NCBI GenBank assembly: GCA_020796225.1
Contig: CM036756.1
Span: 52,804,363-52,868,362 of the forward strand
From: Arion vulgaris
Taxonomy: Eukaryota; Mollusca; Gastropoda; Stylommatophora; Arionidae
Length of the DNA: 64,000 nt
Direction: 5' to 3'
The translations under genes and the position numbers were made by a program. Positions 22,860-33,485 of this stretch are shown in pieces. The number at the start of each line of letters is the position of its first letter. Position 1 is the first letter of the stretch. Under the pieces are notes generated by a model. That model worked only from the letters and a program-made list of their open reading frames with translations. It did not search any database and was not told where the DNA came from.

Positions 22860-24302
22860 TGCCTGGGCATATATGGAGAGAACACATCCTTGCTTTTGGC
22901 TCGGAAACAACATAACATTTCACTGGTTATAAGTCCTCCTAAATTGTCGAAGGAGAGAGGGCGCCACGAGCTGCTTTCGACGGTGGGAGTAGCTCTTTAA
23001 CTGCACCAGCCATTTATCGTCCGCCTTAAACTGGACATCCGTAGTCAGTAAGGCTGACTCTCAATAGTTGCCTGCCTTGAAGGGTACACAGGTATAGACC
23101 AAAAGTAAATAAAGCGGATGTAAAGCGATGTACTAAGAAACAAAAACAAAAAAACTGTAAGGAACATGTGCACCGGACTTGACAACATTAACATGTCAAC
23201 AACAATAGACATCAGAAAATCAGCTGTCATAGACAGGGAACGCAAGCGACTACAGGTAATATATACCTGCATGCGAGAACAATAGACATCAGAAAATCAG
23301 CTGTCATAGACAGGGAACGCAAGCAACTACAGGTAATATATACCTGCATGCCAGAACAATAGACATCAGAAAATCAGCTGTCATAGACAGGGAACGCAAG
23401 CAACTACAGGTAATATATACCTGCATGCCAGAACAATAGACATCAGAAAATCAGCTGTCATAGACAGGGAACGCAAGCAACTACAGGTAATATATACCTG
23501 CATGCCAGAACAATACACATCAGAAAATCAGCTGTCATAGACAGGGAACGCAAGCAACTACAGGTAATATATACCTGCATGCCAGAACAATAGACATCAG
23601 AAAATCAGCTGTCATAGACAGGGAACGCAAGCGACTACAGGTAATATATAGCTGCGTGCGAGAAAACCAGGTTCCCAGATTACGGTTCAGTGAAAGGAAA
23701 GAACTTTACGTTTTGCTGGCAGAGCCTATGACTCATGCCAGAACGTGTGTTAACACACTTCAAGAAGACACGCTGATGTATATAATGAGTGATTTAAATG
23801 CATTCATAGGATCTGATCACCATTCATGACCAGTATGTCTGGGTCATCATGGTATTAGAAATATCAACGATAACGGTAGAAGACTGCTTGCACTCTGATC
23901 CCACAACAACATGTGTGTAAAAAATACGTTTTTTGTTTTCAAATACATACATTCAGGCATAGAATGCCGTGGTGCCCTCAGATCAGATGACTGGCATCAG
24001 CTTGATTTCGTACTCACACGCAGACAACACCTCAACGCAGTCAAAATTACACACATTTTCCACAAATCAAGTACTAGGTATCAGCAAAATCAAAGCAGAA
24101 CCCAAAAATAAATTTCATAAAACAAGTTGACCATCTAAACCCAAAATCACCATCACAATAATAGGGTTGGTAAAGAATAGGCAGACGTTCCAAATGGAGT
24201 TTACTGTTCTGTCTGAGAATAAAATGGGAGAAAGGTAGCAAACACGGAAAGTCGAACATCCTTAAAACTAACATGTATGACTGTGTCATGACTTCCTTGT
24301 TA
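22860..24302 (+). pseudogene. 5' end of a LINE: untranslated leader and endonuclease domain
   Basis: 22860-23150 looks like a LINE 5' leader: non-coding, GC-richer than its surroundings (GGGAGTAGCTCTTTAACTGC, TTGCCTGCCTTGAAGGGT). The ORF2 start follows: MCTGLDNINMSTTIDIRKSA, then VIDRERKRLQV, the N-terminal block of an AP-endonuclease-like domain. After a 77-bp array the domain resumes: SDLNAFIGSDHHS, CLGHHGIRNINDNGRRLL, HNNMCVKNTFF, DDWHQLDFVLTRRQHLNAVK (23794-24050). The D.N and HQLDF(V/I)L motifs are catalytic or structural blocks of LINE endonucleases. The middle of the domain is deleted and there are stops; after about 24300 the sequence passes into the 54-bp array and no RT follows. Confidence 0.78.
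23203..23664. repeat. 77-bp array inside the LINE endonuclease region
   Basis: Six units starting at 23203, 23280, 23357, 23434, 23511 and 23588, almost identical. Each encodes TIDIRKSAVIDRERK(R/Q)LQV plus the following residues of the endonuclease N-terminus. LINE sequence flanks both sides. 77 is not a multiple of three, so the frame is lost at each unit. Confidence 0.95.
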
Positions 24303-27300
24303 CTAAGACATTCCACAACAAATACTGGGTCCAACAAAATAAAACAACACTTATCCCCATTGTTGAGAGTAAAATAAGACATTCGACAACCAAATAAAAC
24401 AACACTTAGTCCCATTGTTGAGAGTAAAATAAGACATTCGACAACCAAATAAAACAACACTTAGTCCCATTGTTGAGAGTAAAATAAGACATTCGACAAC
24501 AAATAAAACAACACTTAGCCCCATTGTTGAGAGTAAAATAAGACATTCGACAACAAATAAAACAACACTTATCCCCATTGTTGAGAGTAAAATAAGACAT
24601 TTGACAACAAATAAAACAACACTTAGCCCCATTGTTGAGAGTAAAATAAGACATTCGACAACAAATAAAACAACACTTAGCCCCATTGTTGAGAGTAAAA
24701 TAAGACATTCGACAACAAATAAAACAACACTTATCCCCATTGTTGAGAGTAAAATAAGACATTTGACAACAAATAAAACAACACTTAGCCCCATTGTTGA
24801 GAGTAAAATAAGACATTCGACAACAAATAAAACAACACTTAGTCCCATTGTTGAGAGTAAAATAAGACATTCGACAACAAATAAAACAACACTTAGTCCC
24901 ATTGTTGAGAGTAAAATAAGACATTCGACAACAAATAAAACAACACTTATCCCCATTGTTGAGAGTAAAATAAGACATTTGACAACAAATAAAACAACAC
25001 TTAGCCCCATTGTTGAGAGTAAAATAAGACATTCGACAACAAAATAAAACAACACTAGCCCCATTGTTGAGAGTAAAATAAGACATTCGACAACAAAATA
25101 AAACAACACTTAGCCCCATTGTTGAGAGTAAAATAAGACATTCGACAACAAATAAAACAACACTTAGTCCCATTGTTGAGAGTAAAATAAGACATTCGAC
25201 AACAAATAAAACAACACTTAGCCCCATTGTTGAGAGTAAAATAAGACATTCGACAACAAATAAAACAACACTTAGCCCCATTGTTGAGAGTAAAATAAGA
25301 CATTCGACAACAAATAAAACAACACTTAGCCCCATTGTTGAGAGTAAAATAAGACATTCGACAACAAATAAAACAACACTTAGTCCCATTGTTGAGAGTA
25401 AAATAAGACATTCGACAACAAATAAAACAACACTTAGCCCCATTGTTGAGAGTAAAATAAGACATTCGACAACAAATAAAACAACACTTAGCCCCATTGT
25501 TGAGAGTAAAATAAGACATTTGACAACAAATAAAACAACACTTAGCCCCATTGTTGAGAGTAAAATAAGACATTCGACAACAAATAAAACAACACTTAGC
25601 CCCATTGTTGAGAGTAAAATAAGACATTTGACAACAAATAAAACAACACTTAGCCCCATTGTTGAGAGTAAAATAAGACATTCGACAACAAATAAAACAA
25701 CACTTAGCCCCATTGTTGAGAGTAAAATAAGACATTCGACAACAAATAAAACAACACTTAGCCCCATTGTTGAGAGTAAAATAAGACATTTGACAACAAA
25801 TAAAACAACACTTATCCCCATTGTTGAGAGTAAAATAAGACATTTGACAACAAATAAAACAACACTTAGCCCCATTGTTGAGAGTAAAATAAGACATTCG
25901 ACAACCAAATAAAACAACACTTAGCCCCATTGTTGAGAGTAAAATAAGACATTTGACAACAAATAAAACAACACTTATCCCCATTGTTGAGAGTAAAATA
26001 AGACATTCGACAACAAATAAAACAACACTTAGCCCCATTGTTGAGAGTAAAATAAGACATTCGACAACAAATAAAACAACACTTAGCCCCATTGTTGAGA
26101 GTAAAATAAGACATTCGACAACAAAATAAAACAACACTTAGTCCCATTGTTGAGAGTAAAATAAGACATTTGACAACAAATAAAACAACACTTAGCCCCA
26201 TTGTTGAGAGTAAAATAAGACATTCGACAACCAAATAAAACAACACTTAGCCCCATTGTTGAGAGTAAAATAAGACATTTGACAACAAATAAAACAACAC
26301 TTATCCCCATTGTTGAGAGTAAAATAAGACATTCGACAACAAATAAAACAACACTTAGCCCCATTGTTGAGAGTAAAATAAGACATTCGACAACAAATAA
26401 AACAACACTTAGCCCCATTGTTGAGAGTAAAATAAGACATTCGACAACAAATAAAACAACACTTAGCCCCATTGTTGAGAGTAAAATAAGACATTCGACA
26501 ACAAATAAAACAACACTTAGTCCCATTGTTGAGAGTAAAATAAGACATTCGACAACAAATAAAACAACACTTAGTCCCATTGTTGAGAGTAAAATAAGAC
26601 ATTCGACAACAAATAAAACAACACTTAGTCCCATTGTTGAGAGTAAAATAAGACATTCGACAACAAAATAAAACAACACTTAGCCCCATTGTTGAGAGTA
26701 AAATAAGACATTCGACAACAAAATAAAACAACACTTAGCCCCATTGTTGAGAGTAAAATAAGACATTCGACAACAAATAAAACAACACTTAGCCCCATTG
26801 TTGAGAGTAAAATAAGACATTCGACAACCAAATAAAACAACACTTAGCCCCATTGTTGAGAGTAAAATAAGACATTCGACAACAAATAAAACAACATAGC
26901 CCCCATTGTTGAGAGTAAAATAAGACATTCGACAACAAATAAAACAACACTTAGCCCCATTGTTGAGAGTAAAATAAGACATTCCACAACAAATAAAACA
27001 ACACTTAGCCCCATTGTTGAGAGTAAAATAAGACATTCGACAACAAATAAAACAACACTTAGCCCCATTGTTGAGAGTAAAATAAGACATTCGACAACAA
27101 ATAAAACAACACTTAGCCCCATTGTTGAGAGTAAAATAAGACATTCGACAACAAATAAAACAACACTTAGTCCCATTGTTGAGAGTAAAATAAGACATTC
27201 GACAACAAATAAAACAACACTTAGCCCCATTGTTGAGAGTAAAATAAGACATTCGACAACAAATAAAACAACACTTAGCCCCATTGTTGAGAGTAAAATA

Positions 27301-30300
27301 AGACATTCGACAACAAAATAAAACAACACTTAGCCCCATTGTTGAGAGTAAAATAAGACATTCGACAACAAATAAAACAACACTTAGCCCCATTGTTGAG
27401 AGTAAAATAAGACATTCGACAACAAAATAAAACAACACTTAGCCCCATTGTTGAGAGTAAAATAAGACATTCGACAACAAAATAAAACAACACTTAGCCC
27501 CATTGTTGAGAGTAAAATAAGACATTCGACAACAAATAAAACAACACTTAGCCCCATTGTTGAGAGTAAAATAAGACATTCGACAACAAATAAAACAACA
27601 CTTAGCCCCATTGTTGAGAGTAAAATAAGACATTCGACAACAAAATAAAACAACACTTAGCCCCATTGTTGAGAGTAAAATAAGACATTTGACAACAAAT
27701 AAAACAACACTTAGTCCCATTGTTGAGAGTAAAATAAGACATTCGACAACAAATAAAACAACACTTAGTCCCATTGTTGAGAGTAAAATAAGACATTCGA
27801 CAACAAATAAAACAACACTTAGCCCCATTGTTGAGAGTAAAATAAGACATTCGACAACAAAATAAAACAACACTTAGCCCCATTGTTGAGAGTAAAATAA
27901 GACATTCGACAACAAATAAAACAACACTTAGCCCCATTGTTGAGAGTAAAATAAGACATTTGACAACAAATAAAACAACACTTAGCCCCATTGTTGAGAG
28001 TAAAATAAGACATTCGACAACAAATAAAACAACACTTAGTCCCATTGTTGAGAGTAAAATAAGACATTCGACAACAAAATAAAACAACACTTAGCCCCAT
28101 TGTTGAGAGTAAAATAAGACATTCGACAACAAATAAAACAACACTTAGCCCCATTGTTGAGAGTAAAATAAGACATTCGACAACAAATAAAACAACACTT
28201 AGCCCCATTGTTGAGAGTAAAATAAGACATTCGACAACAAATAAAACAACACTTAGCCCCATTGTTGAGAGTAAAATAAGACATTTGACAACAAATAAAA
28301 CAACACTTAGCCCCATTGTTGAGAGTAAAATAAGACATTCGACAACAAATAAAACAACACTTAGTCCCATTGTTGAGAGTAAAATAAGACATTCGACAAC
28401 AAAATAAAACAACACTTAGCCCCATTGTTGAGAGTAAAATAAGACATTCGACAACAAATAAAACAACACTAGCCCCATTGTTGAGAGTAAAATAAGACAT
28501 TCGACAACAAATAAAACAACACTTAGCCCCATTGTTGAGAGTAAAATAAGACATTTGACAACAAATAAAACAACACTTAGTCCCATTGTTGAGAGTAAAA
28601 TAAGACATTCGACAACAAATAAAACAACACTTAGCCCCATTGTTGAGAGTAAAATAAGACATTTGACAACAAAATAAAACAACACTTAGCCCCATTGTTG
28701 AGAGTAAAATAAGACATTCGACAACAAATAAAACAACACTTAGCCCCATTGTTGAGAGTAAAATAAGACATTCGACAACAAATAAAACAACACTTAGCCC
28801 CATTGTTGAGAGTAAAATAAGACATTTGACAACAAATAAAACAACACTTAGCCCCATTGTTGAGAGTAAAATAAGACATTCGACAACAAATAAAACAACA
28901 CTAGCCCCATTGTTGAGAGTAAAATAAGACATTCGACAACAAATAAAACAACACTTAGCCCCATTGTTGAGAGTAAAATAAGACATTCGACAACAAATAA
29001 AACAACACTAGTCCCATTGTTGAGAGTAAAATAAGACATTCGACAACAAATAAAACAACACTTAGTCCCATTGTTGAGAGTAAAATAAGACATTCGACAA
29101 CAAATAAAACAACACTTAGTCCCATTGTTGAGAGTAAAATAAGACATTCGACAACAAATAAAACAACACTTAGCCCCATTGTTGAGAGTAAAATAAGACA
29201 TTCGACAACAAATAAAACAACACTTAGCCCCATTGTTGAGAGTAAAATAAGACATTTGACAACAAATAAAACAACACTTAGCCCCATTGTTGAGAGTAAA
29301 ATAAGACATTCGACAACAAATAAAACAACACTTAGTCCCATTGTTGAGAGTAAAATAAGACATTCGACAACAAATAAAACAACATTTGCCCCATTGTTGA
29401 AGTAAAATAAGACATTCGACAACAAAATAAAACAACACTTAGCCCCATTGTTGAGAGTAAAATAAGACATTCGACAACAAATAAAACAACACTTAGCCCC
29501 ATTGTTGAGAGTAAAATAAGACATTCGACAACAAATAAAACAACACTTAGCCCCATTGTTGAGAGTAAAATAAGACATTTGACAACAAATAAAACAACAC
29601 TTAGCCCCATTGTTGAGAGTAAAATAAGACATTCGACAACAAAATAAAACAACACTTAGCCCCATTGTTGAGAGTAAAATAAGACATTCGACAACAAATA
29701 AAACAACACTTAGCCCCATTGTTGAGAGTAAAATAAGACATTCGACAACAAATAAAACAACACTTAGTCCCATTGTTGAGAGTAAAATAAGACATTCGAC
29801 AACAAATAAAACAACACTTAGTCCCATTGTTGAGAGTAAAATAAGACATTCGACAACAAATAAAACAACACTTAGTCCCATTGTTGAGAGTAAAATAAGA
29901 CATTCGACAACAAATAAAACAACACTTAGCCCCATTGTTGAGAGTAAAATAAGACATTCGACAACAAATAAAACAACACTTAGTCCCATTGTTGAGAGTA
30001 AAATAAGACATTCCACAACAAATAAAACAACACTTAGCCCCATTGTTGAGAGTAAAATAAGACATTCGACAACAAAATAAAACAACACTTAGCCCCATTG
30101 TTGAGAGTAAAATAAGACATTTGACAACAAATAAAACAACACTTAGCCCCATTGTTGAGAGTAAAATAAGACATTCGACAACAAATAAAACAACACTTAG
30201 TCCCATTGTTGAGAGTAAAATAAGACATTCGACAACAAATAAAACAACACTAGCCCCATTGTTGAGAGTAAAATAAGACATTCGACAACAAATAAAACAA

Positions 30301-30815
30301 CACTTAGCCCCATTGTTGAGAGTAAAATAAGACATTCGACAACCAAATAAAACAACACTTAGCCCCATTGTTGAGAGTAAAATAAGACATTTGACAACAA
30401 ATAAAACAACACTTAGCCCCATTGTTGAGAGTAAAATAAGACATTCGACAACAAATAAAACAACACTTAGCCCCATTGTTGAGAGTAAAATAAGACATTC
30501 GACAACAAATAAAACAACACTTAGCCCCATTGTTGAGAGTAAAATAAGACATTCGACAACAAATAAAACAACACTAGCCCCATTGTTGAGAGTAAAATAA
30601 GACATTCGACAACAAATAAAACAACACTTAGTCCCATTGTTGAGAGTAAAATAAGACATTCGACAACAAATAAAACAACACTTAGCCCCATTGTTGAGAG
30701 TAAAATAAGACATTCGACAACAAATAAAACAACACTTAGTCCCATTGTTGAGAGTAAAATAAGACATTCGACAACAAATAAAACAACACTTAGTCCCATT
30801 GTTGAGAGTAAAAAA
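24303..30815. repeat. 54-bp array of about 120 copies
   Basis: The unit is 54 bp with CCCATTGTTGAGAGTAAAAT and AAGACATTCGACAACAAATA; 53-bp (CACTAGCC) and 55-bp (AACAAAATAAAA or AACCAAATAAAA) variants are interspersed. Diagnostic changes (TTCGAC/TTTGAC; TTAGCC/TTAGTC/TTATCC) form recurring multi-unit patterns. The plus strand reads TTNKTTLSPIVESKIRHS in one frame. The left edge contains what may be the seed (CTAAGACATTCCACAACAAA at 24302). The many long frames on both strands (for example 504 aa at 24406-25920 minus) arise because a stop-free 54-bp unit is a multiple of three; they begin and end at 53/55-bp variants and are not genes. Confidence 0.97.
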
Positions 30816-30964
30816 AGGCATAATCTTCGTCTTTCTTTCTTTTCTCTGTTTTGCCTCTCAGTGTCAGGATAAAAAGAGATTTATAGAACGAATTTTTATG
30901 TGCGCTTCATAAATAGTGTATTTCACTGCATTGGTTTTTTTCTGGTCTACTTTTTGCTCAGCCA
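30816..30964. other. Short unique T-rich stretch
   Basis: No recognised feature between two arrays. Confidence 0.35.
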
Positions 30965-31375
30965 CCTTTTGCTTTGCATCCACTGTAATATTACTTTTGC
31001 TTTGCATCTACTGTAATATTACTTTGCTTCATCCACTGTAATATTACTTTTGCTTTGCATCTACTGTAATATTACTTTTGCTTTGCATCCACTGTAATAT
31101 TACTTTTGCTTTGCATCTACTGTAATATTACTTTGCTTCATCCACTGTAATATTACTTTTGCTTTGCATCACTGTAATATTACTTTTGCTCATCTACTGT
31201 AATATTACTTTTGCTTTGCATCCACTGTAATATTACTTTTGCTTTGCATCCACTGTAATATTACTTTGCTTTGCATCACTGTAATATTACTTTTGCTTCA
31301 TCCACTGTAATATTACTTTTGCTTTGCATCCACTGTAATATTACTTTTGCTTTGCATCTACTGTAATATTACTTT
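30965..31375. repeat. 28-bp array
   Basis: About 15 units of 28 bp: TTTTGCTTTGCATC(C/T)ACTG then TAATATTAC, with several units shortened to TTTGCTTCATCC or missing 1-2 bases. It directly abuts the 3' part of a minus-strand LINE fragment. Confidence 0.93.
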
Positions 31376-31620
31376 TTGAGGCGCATTGTCTGTTGGTCAT
31401 CTGCTTATGTGACCGAACTATTTCATTAGTTTGTTTCTTGATGAGGTTCAGTACTGATGTTGTACCGACTTTTTTCCTGATGTCTTTATTTGTAAACTGT
31501 TCTCTTCTTGATACTCCCAACATTCTGCGTAGACACTTCATCTCTGTCGTGACTAATTTTCTTCAATCGGTTGATGTTAGCGTCCAGGTTTGCAATGATA
31601 GCAAAACGTTGGAACAAAGT
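31376..31620 (-). pseudogene. LINE ORF2 C-terminal fragment, minus strand
   Basis: The minus strand reads QTWTLTSTD (stop), then KLVTTEMKCLRRMLGVSRRE, QFTNKDIRKKVGTTSVLNLI. This matches the post-RT block YGCETWTLT...EM(K/R)CLRR(M/I)LGVSRR(E/D) of LINEs. The C-terminal end is replaced by the 28-bp array. Short, with an in-frame stop: dead. Confidence 0.7.
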
Positions 31621-31739
31621 TTGTGTTGTACAATGCTCTTTTAGTGTTCATGATGACATGTTTGCATTGAAAAATTGTTCTTATGATTTGATTTGCTTTA
31701 TTGCACTCGATGCTGCCATAGTTATACACAACAAGGTTA

Positions 31740-32460
31740 CTCTACAATTCCGAAAGAAAAATATGAAACGGACATGCGACCTATTCTCTGTGACTATAAG
31801 TGTCACCAAAACAGTGGTTTTATGTTAGGAAAGTAACACATCAACAAATATTATTTTAAATGTTAACCGTCTAACACCAGCTAAACATCTTGGGATAATA
31901 TTCATTGCCAGCTTTTCTCTTGATGAAGAAATCAACGTTCGAATAGGTTTTGCTGCCCCTAAATTTGGCAAACTATCAAAGAGAGGGAACGACAAATAAA
32001 TTAACACTGCAGACGAAGATTCTAATATATCGAGTCTGTGTAATTAGCTCTTTACTCTATGGCCCAGAAACATGGACAACCTACTCAAGGCACGAGATGA
32101 GACTTAACATCTTTCACTTTCGTTGTATCCGCAAGATTATGAACATCAGGTGGTACGACAAGATAACCAACTTTGAAGTACTGCAACGTGCAACTAGACT
32201 TGCATCATGGTCATGCTCAGCAGTTAAAGACTAAGATGGCCAGGGTATGTGAGAAGAATGGACAATAGTCGCATTCTACAACAAGTGTTCTGTGAACTTT
32301 CAGAAGGGAAGAAGCACCAAGGCAGACCACTGCTTAGATATACGAGTCTGCAAGGCTTCAATGAAAAGCATTTATTTCGGTCCCAAAAAAATGAAAATTA
32401 CTCTAAAGTGCAGACTCTTTTGAAAAGAGACTTAAGGATGGGAAAGGCAAGAGAGACTTA
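31740..32460 (+). pseudogene. LINE ORF2 C-terminal fragment, plus strand
   Basis: Readable across frameshifts: ISVTKTVVL, FSLDEEINVRIGFAAPKFGK, then the clean 94-aa frame 31950-32234 with LTLQTKILIYRVCVISSLLY, GPETWTTYSRHEMRLNIFHF, RCIRKIMNIRWYDKITNFEV. It is followed by GYVRRMDNSRILQQVFCELS, EGKKHQGRPLLRYT and, after about 70 bp of unrelated DNA (about 32348-32410), LLKRDLRMGKARE. This is the region from the RT thumb to the C-terminus of a LINE family distinct from the three others in the window. It is truncated and interrupted. Confidence 0.75.
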
Positions 32461-32657
32461 AGGATGGGGAAAGACAAGAGAGATTTAAGGATGGGAAAGC
32501 AAGAGAGACTTAAGGATGAGAAAGCAAGAGAGACTTGAGGATGGGAAAGGCAAGAGAGACTTAAGGATGGGAAAGGCAAGAGAGACTTAAGGATGGGAAA
32601 GACAAGATAGACTTAAGGATGAGAAAGCAAGAGAGACTTAAGGATGGGAAAGGCAAA
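32427..32657. repeat. 26-bp array in a LINE tail
   Basis: About nine units of 25-27 bp, GAGAGACTTAAGGATGGGAA then AGGCAA, starting from KRDLRMGKARE at the end of the LINE fragment at 31740. Variants GATTTAAGG, CTTGAGG and GATGAGAAAGCAA are present. Confidence 0.9.
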
Positions 32658-33472
32658 AGAGACAAGCAAAAACTCAGAATATATCACAGTAAAACACTTG
32701 CCAATTGGCCGTCTCTAAAGATGAAAAAGGCCATATATATATTTTCCCACAGAACATTGTGCATAAATGTTTATCTAATACTAGTCATCCAATTAAAGCT
32801 GAGTACTCGTTCTTTCTGTATCGAAGAAATATTTGAAGTTGTAACAGTAAGTGCTTCTGCTTTGACACGTTCAGGTAATTGAAAGAAACAAATACATTCG
32901 TATACAGATATCGATTCTATTTACTGCCATATATCTCAACAATAGCGAATACATGTGTACCTAGATATCGATTCTATTCCTATGACATGTAACTCAAACA
33001 TACCGAATACATGAGTATACAAACATCTATTGAATGCATAAATATAGATATATTTGTCAGTAATTTGAGTATACCAATCAGAGCTCACATAATCTGTTAT
33101 CGTGTCGTGTCACTCACTCTATGTTCCTATTTTTTTCAAAATCTCAGTCCAATTATGCCATGTGCTTGAAAATGTATATTGATTTGCATATCCAGTACAT
33201 TTTTTATTTGTTAGCTATCGTCTAATTATACAGAAGCAGCGCATAAGCAACTTTTTCAATGTGGAATTTCTTAGTACATTTCGATTTGAAAAAATTAAAA
33301 TCTCGTGTAACATTTGAATCCTCATTTTAGTTTGAGTGTCTGTTGCTTAACGGCAACTTTTAGACTTTTTATGAGTTTCTGACGTTGAATTATTTCTCAT
33401 TATCCAGTATCTTGTCTTTTAGAAAACTTTGACATCTTTTAAACATATGTTCTACCTTTATGTATGTCTTTT
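32658..33472. other. Unique AT-rich stretch
   Basis: Contains a loosely repeated segment (GATATCGATTCTATT at about 32906 and 32963). No gene recognised. Confidence 0.4.
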
Positions 33473-33485
33473 AGAGTCAACTATC

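Noticed and set aside
24406..25920. 504-aa minus-strand open frame, membrane-protein-like
   Set aside because: It is a stop-free reading of the 54-bp repeat; similar frames occur on both strands and in several phases and change at 53/55-bp variants.
24303..30815. CRISPR-like array (regular repeats over several kilobases)
   Set aside because: There are no unique spacers; the entire 54-bp unit repeats, and the context is eukaryotic.
31381..31828. Plus-strand frames at 31393-31644 and 31571-31828
   Set aside because: The first is antisense to a LINE ORF2 tail on the minus strand; the second has no motif and overlaps both LINE remnants.
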